In this document: piece by piece, positions 8,220 to 15,943 of the stretch
How positions within the stretch are numbered: the stretch's first letter is position 1
Layout of the letters: every line of letters starts with the position of its first letter
NCBI GenBank assembly: GCA_002500505.1
Contig: DLRM01000067.1
Location: 472-33,209 of the forward strand
Length of the DNA stretch: 32,738 nucleotides
DNA from: Planctomycetes bacterium UBA7888
GTDB taxonomy: Bacteria > Planctomycetota > UBA1135
Reading direction: 5' to 3'
Program-made: the position numbers and the translations under genes
The notes under the pieces: model-generated
Told to the model about the DNA's origin: nothing
What the model saw: the letters and a program-made list of their open reading frames with translations, nothing else
The model's database searches: none

Positions 8220-8851
8220 GATGTTAGCCCCTGAAAAGAATCCGAAGCTTTTCGGATGTAAGAAACAAGAAGTTCATGGTTTTTAATGCCAGGTTCAGAC
8301 TCTAATCCAGAAGAAGCGTCTACACCTACGGGTTGCACCAAGTTAATGGCTTCTTGAACATTGCCCGGATTCAATCCGCCCGCCAAAATGCAGGGCGCGT
8401 GTGTGGCGAGTCGTGCAGCAAGGTCAAAGTCCACTTGGAGTCCAGTCCCCCCTGCCCCGGATGGATTATCCAGGACAAATGCTTCAGCGGTGTCCGCCCA
8501 CAGGGAAAGTTCTTGAAGCCCGCTTTCGTCAACAGCAATGCGACGCCAAATGGGTCGCACGAATCCCGACCAATGTTCCGGACTTTCAGAACCGCAAAGC
8601 TGCACAGTATTCAAAGAGGCTTCCTCACAAAAGCGAGCAACCTCTTCTGAGCTAGAGTCCACAAAAACGCCGACTCGGCGAACCGTGTCCGGTAGCTTGG
8701 CACAAACTTTTGCTGCAACTGAAGACGAAACACAACGCGGGGAATGACTTGCGGCAACAAAACCAAAGGCATCAGCGCCGGCAGCCAAGGCTTGTTGAGC
8801 ATCTTCTGGGCGAGTAAGGCCACACACTTTGATGCGAGGAAGGTTAGACAC
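8216..8851 (-). CDS. trpF: Phosphoribosylanthranilate isomerase
   Basis: Isomerises N-(5-phosphoribosyl)anthranilate to the carboxyphenylamino-deoxyribulose phosphate used by TrpC. It is a TIM barrel with RIKVCGLTRPEDA at the N-terminus (C10 as the catalytic cysteine by analogy), LDNPSGAGGTG, and phosphate-binding LAGGLNPGNV and VDASSGLE. I chose the GTG at 8851: a good Shine-Dalgarno sequence (GAGGAAGG) ends five bases upstream, and this start gives the usual N-terminus. The frame stays open to a TTG at 8869, which I consider less likely. The gene overlaps trpC by 8 bases and trpB by 4. Confidence 0.93.
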   Translation of the reverse strand: MSNLPRIKVCGLTRPEDAQQALAAGADAFGFVAASHSPRCVSSSVAAKVCAKLPDTVRRVGVFVDSSSEEVARFCEEASLNTVQLCGSESPEHWSGFVRPIWRRIAVDESGLQELSLWADTAEAFVLDNPSGAGGTGLQVDFDLAARLATHAPCILAGGLNPGNVQEAINLVQPVGVDASSGLESEPGIKNHELLVSYIRKASDSFQGLTS

Positions 8852-9668
8852 CAAGACCTTCCTCAGCAATCCGGCTGGTCCATCCGCTAAGCAAAGAGGA
8901 ATCCCGCATCAGTGCCGTTCCACAGAGAACTGCGTCGGCTTTGGCGGCAACGGCCCGCTCCAACCCCTCCCAAGAGTCCACTCCGCTTTCGGCGACACGC
9001 ACGAAGCGAGAATCCACCTGCGGCAAAAGCTTTTCAACGGTTTTGAAATCAATCTCAAACGTAGTCAAATCACGAGCGTTGACACCAACGCAATCAGGCT
9101 CGACCGCCAATGCGTGCTCAAGTTCATAGGCATTGTGGGCTTCTAACAAGACGGCGAGATTGAGTTCTGCCGCCAAAGCCCGAAGTTCAGAAAGCTGAGA
9201 GTCCCCCAAGCAAACAGCTAAAAGCAAAATGGCGTCGGCGCCAGCTACAGCAGCTTCCCAAACCATGTACTCGTCCAAAATAAAATCTTTTCTCAACTTG
9301 GGGAGATTTGCCGCCTCTACTCTTTGTAAATCTTCAAGGGAACCGCCAAAGTGATCTTCTTCGGTCAAAATGGAGAGGGCACTAGCTCCACCTTTCGCAT
9401 AGTTTGTCGCGCGTTCCAGCAAATCAGATTCGCCAGACAATGGGCCAAGTGAGGGGGAAATGCGCTTGCATTCAGCAATGATGGAAAGAGGACCTTCTTT
9501 CAACGCAGACACGAATCGCTCTCGACCTCTAATTGTGTCGCCATCAGAGCCTACGTTCCTGCCCACCTCGGCGCGCAATGACACCAACGGTTTCTCCGTT
9601 TGCCGGGCTTCCAGGCGAGAACGAACGGAACCCAGAATCGGATCGAGGCGTGTCCCTGTCTCGGTCAA
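8844..9668 (-). CDS. trpC: Indole-3-glycerol phosphate synthase
   Basis: Closes the indole ring to give indole-3-glycerol phosphate. Family motifs are in order: SIIAECKRISPSLG, LSILTEEDHFGGS, LPKLRKDFILDEYMV, LLEAHNAYEL and RVAESGV. The motif that usually reads INNRNL is VNARDL here, a modest departure. The start is a TTG at 9668, supported by GGAGGG five bases upstream and by a 4-base overlap with the trpD stop (TTGA). The 274-residue length fits a stand-alone enzyme not fused to TrpF. Confidence 0.93.
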   Translation of the reverse strand: MTETGTRLDPILGSVRSRLEARQTEKPLVSLRAEVGRNVGSDGDTIRGRERFVSALKEGPLSIIAECKRISPSLGPLSGESDLLERATNYAKGGASALSILTEEDHFGGSLEDLQRVEAANLPKLRKDFILDEYMVWEAAVAGADAILLLAVCLGDSQLSELRALAAELNLAVLLEAHNAYELEHALAVEPDCVGVNARDLTTFEIDFKTVEKLLPQVDSRFVRVAESGVDSWEGLERAVAAKADAVLCGTALMRDSSLLSGWTSRIAEEGLGV

Positions 9669-10687
9669 GCTTTCCCTCCGACTCGTTGACTCACAGAAAC
9701 TAGGGCTTCCAAAGTAGCTTGTGCTTTTCCTGAATCCAGCGCCGTTCGCGCAAGCGCAACGCCCTGAAGACCATCTTCGGCAACTTCCCCGAGCACCAAA
9801 GCGGCAGCAGTGTTTTGAAGTACCGCATCGCGAATAGGTCCTTCTTTTCCAGATAAGAGGTCTTTCAGAATTCCTAGGTTTACTTCTGCATCTCCGCCAC
9901 CCAAAGCTTCGACTGGAGATTCCGGAAGACCCAAATCGCTCGCATTGAAAGAAGTTTTTGGGGCGGAGCCCACGGCAATAACCTGATTCGTGCCCGCAAG
10001 TGTGAGTTCATCGGCTCCGCCTGCTCCATGAACAACTAAAGCACATTCCGTGCCTAATCCTTCCAAAACTCTGGCGTAGTCTTCCAACTTTTCTGCAACA
10101 CCAACGCCCAAAAGTTGCCTCTTGACTCGTCCTGGCGAACAAAGAGGACCTAAGTAATTAAAAATCGTTCTGATGCCGAGCTCTTTACGCACAGGGGCAA
10201 CAAAACGCATGGATGGGTGAAAGGCTGGAGCAAACAAAAACGCCATTCCCACTTCATCGAAAACGACCCTGGCTTGTTCGGATGAAAGTTCCAAATGAAC
10301 GCCGGCAATCTCCAACAAATCGGCAGACCCGCACTTGGAAGAAACCGAACGGTTGCCGTGTTTCACTACTTTGGCCCCCGCTGCAGCTGCCACAAGAGCC
10401 GAAGCGGTAGAAAGATTAAAGGTGCCCAAACAGTCTCCACCTGTTCCACATGTGTCAATGGCCTTTTCGGCCCCGTGTTCAAAAGAAACCATTGCCCCGC
10501 GCAAAGCTTCCGCAGCTCCCACGATTTCTTCAACGGTCTCCCCTCGGGCGGCAAGCCCACTAAGCAAATCGGATAAAGCCTCGGTATCAGCCCCTTCGCT
10601 AAGAGCCGTTCCGAAAATGTGACAGCTTTCCTCTCGAGTCAAAGTGTCGCCTAAAGCAACTCGATCCGCGGCGTTTCGGAGAATCAT
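9665..10687 (-). CDS. trpD: Anthranilate phosphoribosyltransferase
   Basis: Transfers the phosphoribosyl group of PRPP to anthranilate. The PRPP-binding loop CGTGGD is followed by TFNLSTASALVAAAAG, VVKHGNRSVSSKCGSADLLE and the NYLGPLCSPG region, all typical of TrpD. The length of 340 residues is normal, and there is no fusion to the TrpG amidotransferase as in enteric bacteria. The ATG at 10687 overlaps the trpG stop by 4 bases, and the stop overlaps the trpC TTG by 4 bases. Confidence 0.96.
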   Translation of the reverse strand: MILRNAADRVALGDTLTREESCHIFGTALSEGADTEALSDLLSGLAARGETVEEIVGAAEALRGAMVSFEHGAEKAIDTCGTGGDCLGTFNLSTASALVAAAAGAKVVKHGNRSVSSKCGSADLLEIAGVHLELSSEQARVVFDEVGMAFLFAPAFHPSMRFVAPVRKELGIRTIFNYLGPLCSPGRVKRQLLGVGVAEKLEDYARVLEGLGTECALVVHGAGGADELTLAGTNQVIAVGSAPKTSFNASDLGLPESPVEALGGGDAEVNLGILKDLLSGKEGPIRDAVLQNTAAALVLGEVAEDGLQGVALARTALDSGKAQATLEALVSVSQRVGGKA

Positions 10688-11274
10688 CTGCTTGCAATTC
10701 CTTCACCCGTCGAAGCAAGAAAATTCTGGAGTAAGCGGTCTCCCTGCGGAGTCAAAATCGACTCGGGATGAAACTGAACTCCAAACCATGGGTTGTCTCG
10801 ATGGCGTACCCCCATAACGAGTCCGTCCTCCGTCCAGGACGTGAGTTCCAAACAGTCTGGAAGTTGGGCTCGCTCGGCTCGCAAGCTGTGATAACGACCT
10901 GCTGGAAATGGGTTCGGCAAGGATTGAAACAAAGGGCATTTCCCATCGTGATGCACCATGGATAATTTTCCATGAACAGGGACGGGGTCCAGCTCCAATT
11001 TCCCACCACTCGAAATCACTAAAGACTGGTGGCCAAGACAAACTCCCAACATGGCCATGTCGGCGGGCAATGCGGCAAGTAAATCCAAGCAAATCCCTGC
11101 GCCCTCTGGGCGTCCTGGCCCGGGGGAAAGCACAATGCCAGCGGGCTGAAGAGCGAGAGCCTCTTCTACGCTCAGTTTGTCATTGCGGTACACTTCGACT
11201 TGTGCGCCACTTGCCGCCAATGACTGATAAAGGTTGTAAGTAAAGGAATCATAGTTATCAATGAGAAGAATCAT
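10684..11274 (-). CDS. trpG: Anthranilate synthase component II (glutamine amidotransferase)
   Basis: Hydrolyses glutamine and supplies ammonia to TrpE. The class I amidotransferase triad is visible: nucleophile C79 in LGVCLGHQ, with H169 and E171 in VQFHPESIL. The start LLIDNYDSFTYNL and the oxyanion-region LSPGPGRPEGAG are canonical. At 196 residues it is a stand-alone domain. Such proteins can also serve PabB in folate synthesis, but the position between trpE and trpD with 4-base overlaps points to tryptophan synthesis first. Confidence 0.96.
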   Translation of the reverse strand: MILLIDNYDSFTYNLYQSLAASGAQVEVYRNDKLSVEEALALQPAGIVLSPGPGRPEGAGICLDLLAALPADMAMLGVCLGHQSLVISSGGKLELDPVPVHGKLSMVHHDGKCPLFQSLPNPFPAGRYHSLRAERAQLPDCLELTSWTEDGLVMGVRHRDNPWFGVQFHPESILTPQGDRLLQNFLASTGEGIASR

Positions 11275-12749
11275 GAGCTTGCCTCCTCTCCGCCAAAGAG
11301 GCCGGTTCCGGCCAAACGCAGTGCCTCGAAGAGGGCTTGCGCTTTTTCCAAAGTCTCTGCATATTCGCGTTCGGGCTTGGAGTCAAAAACAACTCCCGCA
11401 CCTGCCTGCAAAGATGCCATACCGGCGCGGACAGCAAAGGTTCGAATTGAAATCGCCATGTCTAAGTTTCCCGACGAATCTAAGTAGCCAAAGGCTCCTG
11501 CATATGGGCCGCGAGTGTCAGGCTCAATATCAGAAAGTAGTTGCATAGCGCGCACTTTAGGAGCACCGCTAACCGTTCCCGCTGGGAAACTTGCCGCAAG
11601 AGCCTGGAGGGGGGTTTGGTTTGCCGCTAAATCACATTCCACTCGACTCACTAAATGTTGAACGCGGGCAAACTTTTCTAAAACGGCGTGTTCCTTAACA
11701 CTCACCGTTCCAGTTCGAGCAATGCGGCCTAAATCATTGCGAGCCAAATCAACCAACATGTCGTGCTCTGCACGTTCTTTCCGGTCACCCATCAACTCAG
11801 CACCCAAACGATCATCCTCATCGGGATCATCACTTCGGGCGCGGGTTCCAGCAATAGGTCGGTTTTGTACCCGACCACCACGAACGGCAACCAAACGTTC
11901 TGGCGATGACCCAATCAGAGTCAATCCATCACTTTCAAAAAAGAACATGTGTGGTGAAGGATTGGTTAAGCGAAGTGCACGGTAAAGGCTGAAGGGCTCG
12001 CCTTCGAAGTCTTGCTCGAAGCGTTGGGCGAGAACAGCCTGAAAAATATCGCCCTGCGTGATACTTTCTTTCAAAGAAATTACACCGGCTTCGTATTGCT
12101 CTCGAGTCATGGAACATCGCGGCTCGCCCTGCGCCAATCGGAATCGTTGGCCTGGCCCAGGCTCCTGACCAATTTCGTGCGCGAGTTGATGGAGTCCTTC
12201 AATTGCGGCTTCGTGACCACTAGCGCCTCCGGGGCATGCCGCAATCAGAACCACTTTCTGAGTGGCGTGATCCATACCCACCACAGTGCGATAAAGGTGA
12301 AAATCCGCCATCGGGATTGCCCAAGGGTCGTGAGCGGCCGGAGAAATGGTGGGCTCCAAAGCAGTCGCCCACTCGTAACTCATCATCCCAACCCAGCCCC
12401 CACAAAATGGGGGAAGTGGAGCTGGAGGACTAGGCAGAGCAAATCGATTCACCACAGCTTGAAGGGCCTCGTGAGGAGTACCAGGAACATCCTCTTCTCC
12501 TGCTTCGGTGGTCAATACAGCGCCACCTCGATGCCCGACGAATCGAGCAATAGGGTCCACGCCCAAAAAGGACCAACGAGCAATCCGGTCGGGGCCCTCC
12601 GCCGATTCAAGAAGGCAAAGTTGATGATTCGCCGCTCGAAGAGACAAAAACAAGCGCACTGGGGTGTGCAAATCAGCTGGAAGCACTAGCCAAGCGAGGT
12701 GATGCGCTTCGGCAGTGGATGGAGTTGAACTGTGGAGGAATCCGGTCAC
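11271..12749 (-). CDS. trpE: Anthranilate synthase component I
   Basis: Converts chorismate and ammonia to anthranilate, the first step specific to tryptophan. The feedback motif LLES (residues 46-49) is intact, so tryptophan inhibition is expected. Chorismate-binding motifs include IGSSPERLV, RPIAGTRARSDDPDEDD, DLARNDLGRIA and FPAGTVSGAPKVRAM. The start is a GTG at 12749. A TGA lies in frame about 30 bases upstream, so the true start cannot be much further out, and no clear Shine-Dalgarno sequence is seen. Upstream lie a Trp-rich leader peptide and a terminator-like hairpin, indicating attenuation. The stop overlaps trpG by 4 bases. Confidence 0.95.
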   Translation of the reverse strand: MTGFLHSSTPSTAEAHHLAWLVLPADLHTPVRLFLSLRAANHQLCLLESAEGPDRIARWSFLGVDPIARFVGHRGGAVLTTEAGEEDVPGTPHEALQAVVNRFALPSPPAPLPPFCGGWVGMMSYEWATALEPTISPAAHDPWAIPMADFHLYRTVVGMDHATQKVVLIAACPGGASGHEAAIEGLHQLAHEIGQEPGPGQRFRLAQGEPRCSMTREQYEAGVISLKESITQGDIFQAVLAQRFEQDFEGEPFSLYRALRLTNPSPHMFFFESDGLTLIGSSPERLVAVRGGRVQNRPIAGTRARSDDPDEDDRLGAELMGDRKERAEHDMLVDLARNDLGRIARTGTVSVKEHAVLEKFARVQHLVSRVECDLAANQTPLQALAASFPAGTVSGAPKVRAMQLLSDIEPDTRGPYAGAFGYLDSSGNLDMAISIRTFAVRAGMASLQAGAGVVFDSKPEREYAETLEKAQALFEALRLAGTGLFGGEEASS

Positions 12750-12759
12750 GGTCTTCAGG

Positions 12760-12796
12760 AAACGAGAAACGGGCCATCGTCAAGAACGAGGACCCG
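12760..12796 (-). terminator. Attenuator terminator of the trp operon
   Basis: On the minus-strand RNA, CGGGUC (12796-12791) pairs with GGCCCG (12775-12770). After one C/U mismatch, UCGU (12789-12786) pairs with ACGA (12780-12777) around a UCUUG loop. A U-rich stretch (UUUCUCGUUU) follows at once. It lies between the leader peptide stop and trpE, as an attenuator should. The U-tract is interrupted, so its efficiency is uncertain. Confidence 0.6.
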
Positions 12797-12863
12797 CGGG
12801 GAGAGGAGGAGGGAAGTAGGCACTATTCGCCACTCCCGGCTCCCGAGTTGCCCTCGGGTCCGG
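12790..12863 (-). promoter_or_regulatory. Competing antiterminator and protector stems of the trp leader
   Basis: The leader RNA segment GGACCCGAGGG (12861-12851), three codons after the last Trp codon, can pair in two ways. Locally, CCGG-A-CCCGAG pairs with CUCGGG-AG-CCGG (12863-12836, loop GGCAA). Distally it pairs with CCCGCGGGUCC (12800-12790; 7 plus 3 base pairs around one mismatch). The distal pairing uses the 5' arm of the terminator hairpin, so the two cannot coexist. This fits ribosome-dependent attenuation, although which stem dominates under stalling cannot be decided by eye. Confidence 0.55.
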
Positions 12864-12897
12864 TAAGCCAGCGCCAGTACCAATTCTTCATGCTCAT
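12823..12897 (-). CDS. trpL: trp operon leader peptide
   Basis: A 24-codon reading frame, ATG to TAG, begins MSMKNWYWRWL. It holds three tryptophans within five residues, and the rest of the peptide is rich in Gly and Ser. It is the only gene-like feature between the operon's upstream region and trpE, whose start is 73 bases beyond its stop. Three clustered Trp codons upstream of competing RNA stems are the signature of a translation-sensing attenuator: a ribosome starved for charged tRNA-Trp stalls here and changes which stem forms. An internal ATG at codon 3 could be the real start. An AGGGGG stretch lies roughly 12 bases before the first ATG, rather far for a Shine-Dalgarno site. It is too short for ordinary gene finding. 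Confidence 0.8.
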   Translation of the reverse strand: MSMKNWYWRWLTGPEGNSGAGSGE

Positions 12898-12978
12898 GTT
12901 GGGGAGTCTACCCCCTATTAAGGGTGTTTGTTGTAATCAAAGTAAAAACTTCTGCTTTTCTTTCCATAGGATGGGGGA

Positions 12979-14616
12979 ATGCCTGCTGCCCTCCCCCGCT
13001 TTTCCTGGGCCCTCCCTCTGCTTTTTTGGGGGTGTTCGGTTCTTCCAAACGGGGGGGCAATAGGGGAAGGCGCATTCCACATTCTTGGCACCGCCCAAGA
13101 TGGCGGGCGTCCCCAGATGAATTGCACGAAAGAATGCTGTGCCGAGATGGCAAAAGCTAACCAGAAAGAGAGGGTAGCTGCACTCGGTGTACGAGGCGAA
13201 CGCGGCTGGATGTTGGTGGACGCAACTCCCGATGCCCCGAGTCAAGTTGCCGCCATGGCAGAGATGCCCGCTGCGATTTTGCTTACCCATGCCCACATCG
13301 GCCACTACCTTGGATTAGCTCACTTGGGTCGCGAAGCCGCCGGAACTCACAAGCAACAAGTTTGGTGCAGTAATCGCATGGCAAAATTCTTGCGGGGAAA
13401 CGGGCCATGGAATCAGCTCGTGGAGTTGGGTCAGATTGAATTGAGGATTATGGAGGCAGGTGTTTCCTACAGCCCAATCCCCGGAGTCAGCGTCGTTCCT
13501 TTTGAAGTCCCTCATCGCGATGAGTACTCCGACACCTTTGCCTTTTCAATTTCTGCAGGAGGCGAACGCTTGTTTTATGTTCCAGACATCGACGCCTGGG
13601 ACGAGCTCAGTTTTGACCTCATACAAATCGCCAACACTCACGACACTTTATTATTAGACGGTACTTTTTTCAGTGACCAAGAATTGCCGGGGCGCGATAT
13701 GAGTCTAATTCCCCACCCGCGCGTTGGCGTCACAATGGACTTATTAGAAGAGACTGTGGGAAGTACTGGCACGCGTGTCCTATTTACACACTTCAATCAC
13801 ACGAATCCTCTTTGGCAATCTCATTCCCCTCAATCTCGTGAAGTTCGTCGTCGCGGCTTTGGTGTCGCGCAGCAAGGAACTTTGCCCGCCTTCCGCAAAC
13901 CTGAACCGGACCCCATAGCTCCCGTCGAAAACTATCGCCTGGTTTGGTCAGATGAATTTGATGGTTCGGAAATCGATTTCTCCAAATGGGAAGTCCGCCG
14001 CGAAAATGGCAAGCATGGGAAGTGCACTATTCGACGGGATTGTTCTGTTCTAGATGGAAAAGGAAACCTTGTCCTGACTACTCGCCTCTCAGAAGACGGT
14101 CCCGAGTCCGGAATGATTAGCACGGATGGCTTTAGCGAATGGACATACGGCTTATTTGAAGCGAGAATTCAATTTGAAAAAGCCCCAGGCCACCATGGCG
14201 CTTTTTGGTTGCAATCGGATGAATACGGGAAAGTAAAAGACGATCTAAAGGCCAGCGGTTCGGAAATAGATATTTGTGAGTACTTTGGCGTTCCAGTCTC
14301 TCTTTCTCATAACATTCATTGGAACGCCTACCAATCCAAAGAAAAGGCACATGTGGGAATGAAGATTGGTTTAGTTCAATCGAAGCCAAACCCTGAGGAG
14401 TCTTTTCGCACGTACTCATATTTATGGACTCCAACTGAATCTGTTTTCTTCGTGGATGGCAAAGAAACTTGGCGAACTCAGGAAGGACTCTCTCATCATC
14501 CGGAATACATCATTCTTTCTGTGCTCGTTAGTGAGTGGGAATCCAAACAAATCATCCCTGCCGATTTCCCGGATTCCATGCTGGTGGACTGGGTTCGTGT
14601 TTTTCAATTAAGTTAG
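12979..14616 (+). CDS. Exported fusion of PqqB-like metallo-beta-lactamase fold and GH16 glycoside hydrolase
   Basis: Two domains in one unbroken frame. Residues 1-20 look like a lipoprotein signal (LLFWGCS). Residues about 30-310 resemble PqqB-like metallo-beta-lactamase-fold proteins: LGTAQDGGRPQ, a CTKECC cysteine cluster, and LTHAHIGH with H104, H106 and H109 as likely metal ligands. Residues about 316-545 are a GH16 domain (YRLVWSDEFDG start; GSEIDICEYFG with E429 and E434 as the nucleophile and acid/base pair of the ExDxxE motif). GH16 enzymes cut beta-1,3/1,4-glucans, agars or carrageenans; the substrate cannot be told. The ATG at 12979 has GGGGGA just upstream. The gene is divergent from the trp operon and precedes the MATE-like gene by 34 bases. 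Confidence 0.8.
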   Translation: MPAALPRFSWALPLLFWGCSVLPNGGAIGEGAFHILGTAQDGGRPQMNCTKECCAEMAKANQKERVAALGVRGERGWMLVDATPDAPSQVAAMAEMPAAILLTHAHIGHYLGLAHLGREAAGTHKQQVWCSNRMAKFLRGNGPWNQLVELGQIELRIMEAGVSYSPIPGVSVVPFEVPHRDEYSDTFAFSISAGGERLFYVPDIDAWDELSFDLIQIANTHDTLLLDGTFFSDQELPGRDMSLIPHPRVGVTMDLLEETVGSTGTRVLFTHFNHTNPLWQSHSPQSREVRRRGFGVAQQGTLPAFRKPEPDPIAPVENYRLVWSDEFDGSEIDFSKWEVRRENGKHGKCTIRRDCSVLDGKGNLVLTTRLSEDGPESGMISTDGFSEWTYGLFEARIQFEKAPGHHGAFWLQSDEYGKVKDDLKASGSEIDICEYFGVPVSLSHNIHWNAYQSKEKAHVGMKIGLVQSKPNPEESFRTYSYLWTPTESVFFVDGKETWRTQEGLSHHPEYIILSVLVSEWESKQIIPADFPDSMLVDWVRVFQLS

Positions 14617-14650
14617 AAAGACCCCCAATTCTCCCCTAAAATTCTCGACC

Positions 14651-15943
14651 TTGCCCGCCACCGTTACCTTCCGTCGAGTTTTTCGCCTTTGGCTCCCATT
14701 GGCAGGGAGTTGGGCATTGATGGGTGCGGAAATGCCCACCCTCACCGCCTTCGTCGCTCGAATGGCAGACCCAGAAATCCATTTGGCGGCATGGGGGTCG
14801 TTGGTTTTCCCAGTCTCTTTGGCGATTGAAGGTCCGGTCATCATGCTGCTTGCGGCAAGCACAGCCTTAGCTGTCGATACGCCCTCTTATCGAAAACTGA
14901 TTCGCTACATGGCCTGGATGTCCCTACTCCTCACGGGCGTCCACGCCACGGTTGCCTTCACCCCCGCCTTTAGCTGGCTAGCTGAAGGAATCCTTGGAGT
15001 ACCTAAAGAGCTTCTTGAGCCTGGGAGGCTAGGTCTACAAATTATGACCCCTTGGACTGCTGCCATTGCGTGGCGAAGACTCAACCAGGGGGTTCTGATT
15101 CGTTATGGAAACTCGCGTGCAGTAGCCGTTGGGACAGCAATTCGCCTTGGCACCCTTATCGGAATTCTTTGGCTTACGATGACGTTTGAAATGGGGACTG
15201 GAATCCTAGTGGGCGCAACAGCGGTGGCCTGTGCTGTTACAACCGAGGCCCTTTTCGCCCACTTTGTTGTCCAGTCTGTTCTGCGTGAAAAGATCCCAGA
15301 GGCTAGCGAGCATACCGCTCTCAATGTGCGCTCCTTTGCTGCCTTTTATTTTCCACTTGCCCTTACACCTTTGCTGACTTTAATGATTCATCCTGCGGGT
15401 TCTGCAGCTATGAGCCGTATGCCCATGGCTCTGGCATCTCTTGCGGCATGGCCCGCTGTACATGGACTGATTTTCCTAACACGCGGAATGGGCTTTGCCT
15501 TCAACGAAGTCGTTGTTGCTCTTGCGGGGAAAGAAGATGGCGAACGACAGCTTCGTCGCTTTGCAAAAATCTTGGCGGCAGCAACGATGAGCCTTTTGGC
15601 GCTACTAGGATTTACCCCACTGGGACGCCTGTGGTTTGGTTCGGTTTCTGGGCTTTCCCCGGAACTTACGACAATCTCGGCGTCAGCCATTGTCCTGGCA
15701 GTTTTCATGCCGGGTTATCAGGTTTACCAATCCCTCTACCAAGGACTCTTGGTACATCACCGTAAAACCCGCGGTGTCAGCGAAGCAGTTGCGCTTTATG
15801 TCGGCTTGGCTCTTGCAGGCCTTTGGGCGGGGACACAATGGTCAAGCGTGCCAGGAATCCAATGGTCCATCGGGGTGTTTGTCTTCGCAGGTCTTTTCCA
15901 GACCCTTTACCTTCGGCAACGCAGTCGAGCGCTACGAACCTGA
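14651..15943 (+). CDS. MATE/ANKH-like multidrug or metabolite exporter family membrane protein
   Basis: A 430-residue polytopic membrane protein with about 11-12 hydrophobic segments. The N-terminal stretch (LPLAGSWALMGAEMPTLTAF, then HLAAWGSLVFPVSLAIEGPV and IMLLAASTALA) resembles bacterial relatives of the ANKH/MATE branch of the MOP flippase superfamily. Transported substrate is unknown. The start is probably the TTG at 14651: an in-frame stop lies 40 bases upstream and no ATG occurs before the first helix, though no Shine-Dalgarno sequence is visible. It follows the PqqB-GH16 gene on the same strand, possibly in one transcript. Its last 12 bases overlap the convergent SGNH hydrolase gene. 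Confidence 0.65.
   Translation: MPATVTFRRVFRLWLPLAGSWALMGAEMPTLTAFVARMADPEIHLAAWGSLVFPVSLAIEGPVIMLLAASTALAVDTPSYRKLIRYMAWMSLLLTGVHATVAFTPAFSWLAEGILGVPKELLEPGRLGLQIMTPWTAAIAWRRLNQGVLIRYGNSRAVAVGTAIRLGTLIGILWLTMTFEMGTGILVGATAVACAVTTEALFAHFVVQSVLREKIPEASEHTALNVRSFAAFYFPLALTPLLTLMIHPAGSAAMSRMPMALASLAAWPAVHGLIFLTRGMGFAFNEVVVALAGKEDGERQLRRFAKILAAATMSLLALLGFTPLGRLWFGSVSGLSPELTTISASAIVLAVFMPGYQVYQSLYQGLLVHHRKTRGVSEAVALYVGLALAGLWAGTQWSSVPGIQWSIGVFVFAGLFQTLYLRQRSRALRT

Noticed and set aside
12901..12915. Hairpin GGGG-AGTCTA-CCCC upstream of trpL
   Set aside because: It could form, but it is short, outside the attenuator logic, and may even lie in the promoter. No role can be assigned.
12913..12955. 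Sigma70-type promoter for the trp operon
   Set aside because: TTGATT and TTAATA occur but their spacing (13 bases) is too short. No pair with proper spacing was convincing.
12905..12979. Promoter of the PqqB-GH16 gene
   Set aside because: The short divergent spacer shows no clear -35/-10 pair on the plus strand.
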